Source: Actinomortierella ambigua (taxonomy: Eukaryota > Mortierellomycota > Mortierellomycetes > Mortierellales > Mortierellaceae). From it: DNA of 64,000 bases. Location of the stretch: NCBI GenBank assembly GCA_016098155.1, contig JAAAJB010000086.1, positions 1 through 64,000 on the forward strand. Reading direction: 5' to 3'. A program made the translations under genes and the position numbers. Numbering within the stretch: the stretch's first letter is position 1; each line of letters starts with the position of its first letter. Of this stretch, positions 60,660 through 64,000 are shown one piece after another. Under the pieces are notes generated by a model. It saw only the letters and a program-made list of their open reading frames with translations, was not told the origin of the DNA and ran no database searches.

Positions 60660-61985
60660 TGTTACACTGAATCTCGAGTTCTGCGCGTGAGTAGAGTCCG
60701 CATTGGGTACATGAGAGGCACATTGTCTACGCGTGCAACGTTATGGGCTTTGTGCAGTAGTGGAGAAGATTGTGCGTTGTGCAATCCAACCACCTCTCCA
60801 TACGACCTCCCCATTGTGTTTTTCTTTGGTGGTGCGGATAATGTGGTTGCTGAGCGGGGTGCTCTGTGGGTACATGAGAGGCACATTGAGAAAACGTGCA
60901 ACGTGGTGGCCTTGTGCAATAGTGAGCCTTTGCAGTAGCGCTGATCACCTCTCCATACGACCTCTCCATGGTGTGTTCCACCAGTGGTGGTGCTGTTTTT
61001 CCTGTTTGCTCTCGTGAACTGGTCAAGCTCCTTGGGTCCATGAGAGGCACACTGACAATACGTGCAACGAGGCGGCTTTGTGCAGTAGTGGTCTTTGTCT
61101 CGCACTGGTTCACCTCTCCATACGACCTCTCCACAAATCTCTTCAAGGTTTGTGGTAGTGCTGCATCCTGGTCATCTCCACGTCGTCAATCTTGTGGGTC
61201 TATGAGGGTAGAAGGAGAGGCGAAGAAAAAAAAAGGCGGTGTCTCCCTCCAAATGACCTCGTTCAGTCTCGAGCGTCTACTTCTCGTCGAGTAGAGCTGG
61301 GATCCGTATGATGGTCGGTGAAACAGACATGGCTCCTTGGGTCCATGAGAGGCACACTGTCTACGCGTGCAACGTTATGGGCTTTGTGCAATAGTGGAGA
61401 AGATTGTGCGTTGTGCAATCCAACCACCTCTCCATATGACCTCATCATGGGTGTGTTCCACCCGCGATGGCGCTTGCTTGTTGTTTAACCTTGACCTCAT
61501 CTAGTTTGCTTCTTGGGTACATGAGGGGCACATTGAGAAAACGTACAACGTGGTGGCTTTGTGCAATAGTGGGCCTTTGCAGTAGCGCTGATCACCTCTC
61601 CATACGACCTCTCCATGGTGTGTTCCACCAGTGGTGGTGCTGTTTTTCCTGTTTGCTCTCGTGAACTGGTCAAACTCCTTAGGTCCATGAGAGGCACATT
61701 GAGAAAACGTACAACGTGGTGGCTTTGTGCAGTAGTGGTCTTTGTCTCGCACTGGTTCATCTCTCCATACGACCTCGCCAGGCTTGGGCTTTTGCCTTTG
61801 GCTTTGGTGCGCTGCAGACTGGAGCCTTCATTTGATGGCTATGGTGATCGGAAGTCTTTGCTTGGCTGCGGCTGTCTTCACCGTTGGGTGAATGAGGGCT
61901 TCCATGTAGTTTGGGTCAATAGCATCAAAGGAGATGTGTGGTTGTGCTTTTGTATTTTGATCGGTCGCTGACCATTATTTTCTTT
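60660..61985 (-). pseudogene. Decayed gene encoding a multi-module Cys/His-rich protein
   Basis: Read on the minus strand, six repeated modules follow the pattern GEVVWRG-x(n)-HYCTKPPRCT..QCASH and GPKE. That is C-x5-C-x3/4-C-x3-H with an extra Cys in some units, a likely zinc-binding motif. Units at about 61110-61030 and 61755-61680 are cleanest. The others carry 1-2 base shifts (KPITLHA, LLHKATTL). An upstream frame with DAIDPNYMEALIHPTVKTAA (61970-61830) ends in a TGA directly before the first module and may be the N-terminal part. The longest open stretch is 60662-61105. I know no named domain with this spacing. Shifts in several units argue for decay rather than a working gene. Confidence 0.5.
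60705..61790. repeat. Higher-order repeat A-B-C-A-B-C
   Basis: Six units share CATGAGAGGCACA, GTGCAACG, TTGTGCARTAGTG and CACCTCTCCATACGACCTC. They fall into three types in the order A (60710), B (60873), C (61039), A (61344), B (61520), C (61686). Matching types are offset by 634, 647 and 647 bases. The A-B-C block was therefore duplicated as a whole after the three units had diverged. Between C1 and A2 lies about 200 bp of unrelated sequence. Confidence 0.88.
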
Positions 61986-61989
61986 TCCC

Positions 61990-62458
61990 TCTGGCTGGTG
62001 TGCAAGAGCAATGGTGACTATCGCCCCCATTGAGCGACCTTCTCCACTTAAGCGTCTGTTCGATCAAAGCTGCCACTAAAGTATGAAAGGCAAGCGATAT
62101 TTCTGGTCAGTGCTGTGGATATCACTATAGTTCCCGTAGCTCGAGGATCTTTTTCAGCCGAGATCTGCAAGTCCAGTCTTCCTTCGCTTGATCATGAAGA
62201 TGGGTTCTACCTTTTCGAGGCAGGTTGCGCGTATCAAAGACTGACAAAAAGAATGGTTGCAATCCAACGATTCACCTCAGCCTGATGCATTCCTCGTACG
62301 ACCGAGGAGGCCATATCGGGTGAATGCTTTGTGTCTCCTCGCATGCAGCCTCTCTCCTTTGTCATTGCTAGGGTCATCGTCAATGGGATGTGCACCGCGA
62401 AGGAGCATCAGTTCACTCAGCTGGGAGGAGAAGAGATTTTACTTTCATCATAGCCTTT
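61990..62458 (+). pseudogene. Coding relic of unknown family
   Basis: A plus-strand frame reads MVTIAPIERPSPLKRLFDQS (from ~61994), shifts, then continues KLPLKYERQAIFLVSAVDIT, SLPSLDHEDGFYLFEAGCAY and RLTKRMVAIQRFTSA. After one TGA at ~62286 it continues CIPRTTEEAISGEC to a TAG near 62456. The length and residue composition suggest once-coding DNA. The shift and stop suggest decay. No family was recognised; a retroelement fragment is possible. Confidence 0.35.
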
Positions 62459-63142
62459 GCTCGTATCCATGTGTGACTCTACAATAAAGCCTTTTTATGT
62501 TGTGTTGAGAAGCGTGGCAGTCGCGACAATCTACCGGTGAATGCAAGCGGTTGTTGTGTCAGAGGTGTTGAATTGCTCGATCGAGTGGGTCCTCAAGAGG
62601 CAGAGGCAAGCAGGGATAACGCGAGGCAGATCCGCCCGACGTGAGCACTGGTCTAGACTAAGACCGAGCCGAGCAACACCTTGAGCACAACCGGCACCCA
62701 ATGGCTTGTTCTTTGGCTACAAGGCGAGGATAAGTAACTCCGCTTCTTGTCCTGCGCATAGACCAGAGGATGTATTGCAAACGATCTTCCAAAAAGTAAA
62801 AATATGGCGCACCAAAAAAGTTCCAAGGCGTCCCAACCCTAAAAGTGCAGTCCAATTATATTTCTGAGAGCCTTTGCGGACTGTGAAGCAATAAACTGCT
62901 TGCATGCATTGCAAGCTTTCACCAGGTTCACATCATTTTCATATACATCACCTCCCACTTAACCAGGCCTTTCTTTATCTTTCGCTCAAGGCTTTAAAGC
63001 TCTGTGTACCTTGAGAACAAAAAAAAAACAAAGTCTCATCCTCTGCTTTCTGTACCCCCCCCCCTAAAGTCATTGCCGCCATTTCCCCATCACCACTCTT
63101 GGCTGCTCGGTGTGACAAGACGGAGTTGGCCCCAAGTACCTA
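62459..63142. other. Intergenic region and probable promoter of the CSF1-like gene
   Basis: About 0.68 kb with no coding signal. An A run and a C run (63054-63063) precede the start codon, together with pyrimidine-rich leader DNA. Confidence 0.45.
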
Positions 63143-64000
63143 ATGGGGACCATCAGCTTGTTCGACTACAATGAGACGACGGCATTCTGGTCATTCATCA
63201 TCTACTGCCTTGTCGTCGTCTTTGTCGCCGTCTTCTTCCTCTTCTACTCTAACCGCATCTTTGCTCAGGCGCTATCCAAACTCATTCGGTGGTACACATG
63301 GCACTACTTTCAAGCCTACATCGAGCTTGGTAAGAGGTTCAAAGTTCCTGTCCTGTAGTCTTTCTAATGCATGGCTCGCTGTACATTTGAATCTACGAAA
63401 CTGAACATTGCTTGGTTGTCTTGCACGATCGGGCTCCTTTTGCTTTCATAGAGTCTCTTCAGATTGCACCGCTAGGTGGAAGGATTCTCTTTCGCAATTT
63501 TCGATACCACTCTAGGAACCAGTCGATCACGATCCTGCACGGATACATTACTTTCCGTTACTGGCTCTGGAATGTGCGGACAGAGGATGATACCCGATCC
63601 GAGGATGCCACTGAATTCTCAAAGAGCTTTGGTACAAATGCAGTGCTCTGTGCGAAAGACGCTTATTCTCAGGTGATATCATCACTTGATCCGATCGAGA
63701 GTGTCTAACACCCTCCCCTATCTTTTTCTTTTCCATCTCCCGTGTGACAATAGGCATGGCAAATCAGGATAACTGCCGAATCACCGTCAACACTGTCGGC
63801 CTGGAATGGTTCATGTACAATCGCACCCCTGCCTACGATGTGCTGGCACAGACGCTTGGCCTCAACCCGGATGCCTCTCCATTCACCGCTACTCAGGAGC
63901 CAAGCACAGTGACTGGTATGGTCGTAAAGAGAGAAGGGGGCGAGAGGGTCAGAATGCAGGGAGAGCGCGATTGTGTAGAGCTAGACTTATTATTTTTCTC
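63143..64000 (+). CDS. CSF1: Csf1/BLTP1-type bridge-like lipid-transfer protein (5' end only)
   Basis: Exons 63143-63329, 63452-63631 and 63754-63915 join in frame, and the gene runs off the window after about 176 residues. The N-terminus has one transmembrane helix (FWSFIIYCLVVVFVAVFF) followed by YSNRIFAQALSKLIRWYTWH. Then come ESLQIAPLGGRILFRNF, ILHGYITFRYWLWNVR and VGLEWFMYNRTPAYDVL. This order matches the conserved Csf1/Tweek/KIAA1109 N-terminus. These very large proteins are anchored in the ER by that helix and form a hydrophobic groove that moves phospholipids between membranes at contact sites. In fungi they support phosphatidylethanolamine supply and cold tolerance. The last donor in the window is at 63916. 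Confidence 0.9.

Noticed and set aside
60391..61790. CRISPR-like array
   Set aside because: The repeats are contiguous or of uneven spacing without unique short spacers, and the DNA is fungal nuclear. It is a minisatellite plus a higher-order repeat.

Overview
The window is nuclear DNA of a filamentous fungus. Genes carry several short spliceosomal introns (mostly about 60-200 nt) with GTAAGT/GTACGT-type or GCAAGT donors and YAG acceptors. Coding regions are rich in Q, N, H, P and S runs, and intergenic DNA is full of homopolymers and microsatellites. Three short N gaps mark an unfinished assembly. A TKL kinase fused to Sel1 repeats, a CBS enzyme with an animal-like heme motif, and the gene style suggest an early-diverging lineage, most likely Mucoromycota/Mortierellomycotina. 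That placement is inference.

Layout. 1-7.9 kb: the tail of an RS-rich protein, cystathionine beta-synthase (-) divergent from a Nup93/NIC96 nucleoporin (+), then a tiny serine palmitoyltransferase small-subunit gene. 10.4-18.3 kb: a bestrophin-like channel and a large chromodomain protein. 19.2-22.3 kb: a C2H2 transcription factor (-) whose start codon appears to be split by an intron. 22.3-33.7 kb: an 11 kb stretch with no supportable gene. 33.7-44.0 kb: a type II membrane sulfotransferase-like protein (-), a ZFAND2-like AN1 zinc-finger protein with a CaaX end (+), and fimbrin (-). 44-47 kb: gene relics. 47.1-55.3 kb: a Cup1-like LYR protein (-), sphingosine kinase (+), and the TKL kinase-Sel1 protein (+). 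55.4-62.5 kb: an accessory block holding a tandem duplication of an orphan gene (one copy decayed, one intact), minisatellites, a higher-order repeat that encodes a decayed Cys/His module protein, and another relic. 63.1 kb-end: the 5' end of a Csf1/BLTP1-type bridge lipid-transfer protein.

Most genes are unrelated housekeeping genes: sulfur amino acids, the nuclear pore, sphingolipids (SPT small subunit and sphingosine kinase), actin bundling, proteotoxic stress, and membrane-contact lipid transport. The least ordinary parts are the 55.4-62.5 kb block, the sulfotransferase with replaced PAPS-binding residues, the heme motif in CBS, and two genes whose start codons sit at exon junctions. Exon models were built by hand from reading frame, splice consensus and recalled family sequence. 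No database search was run.
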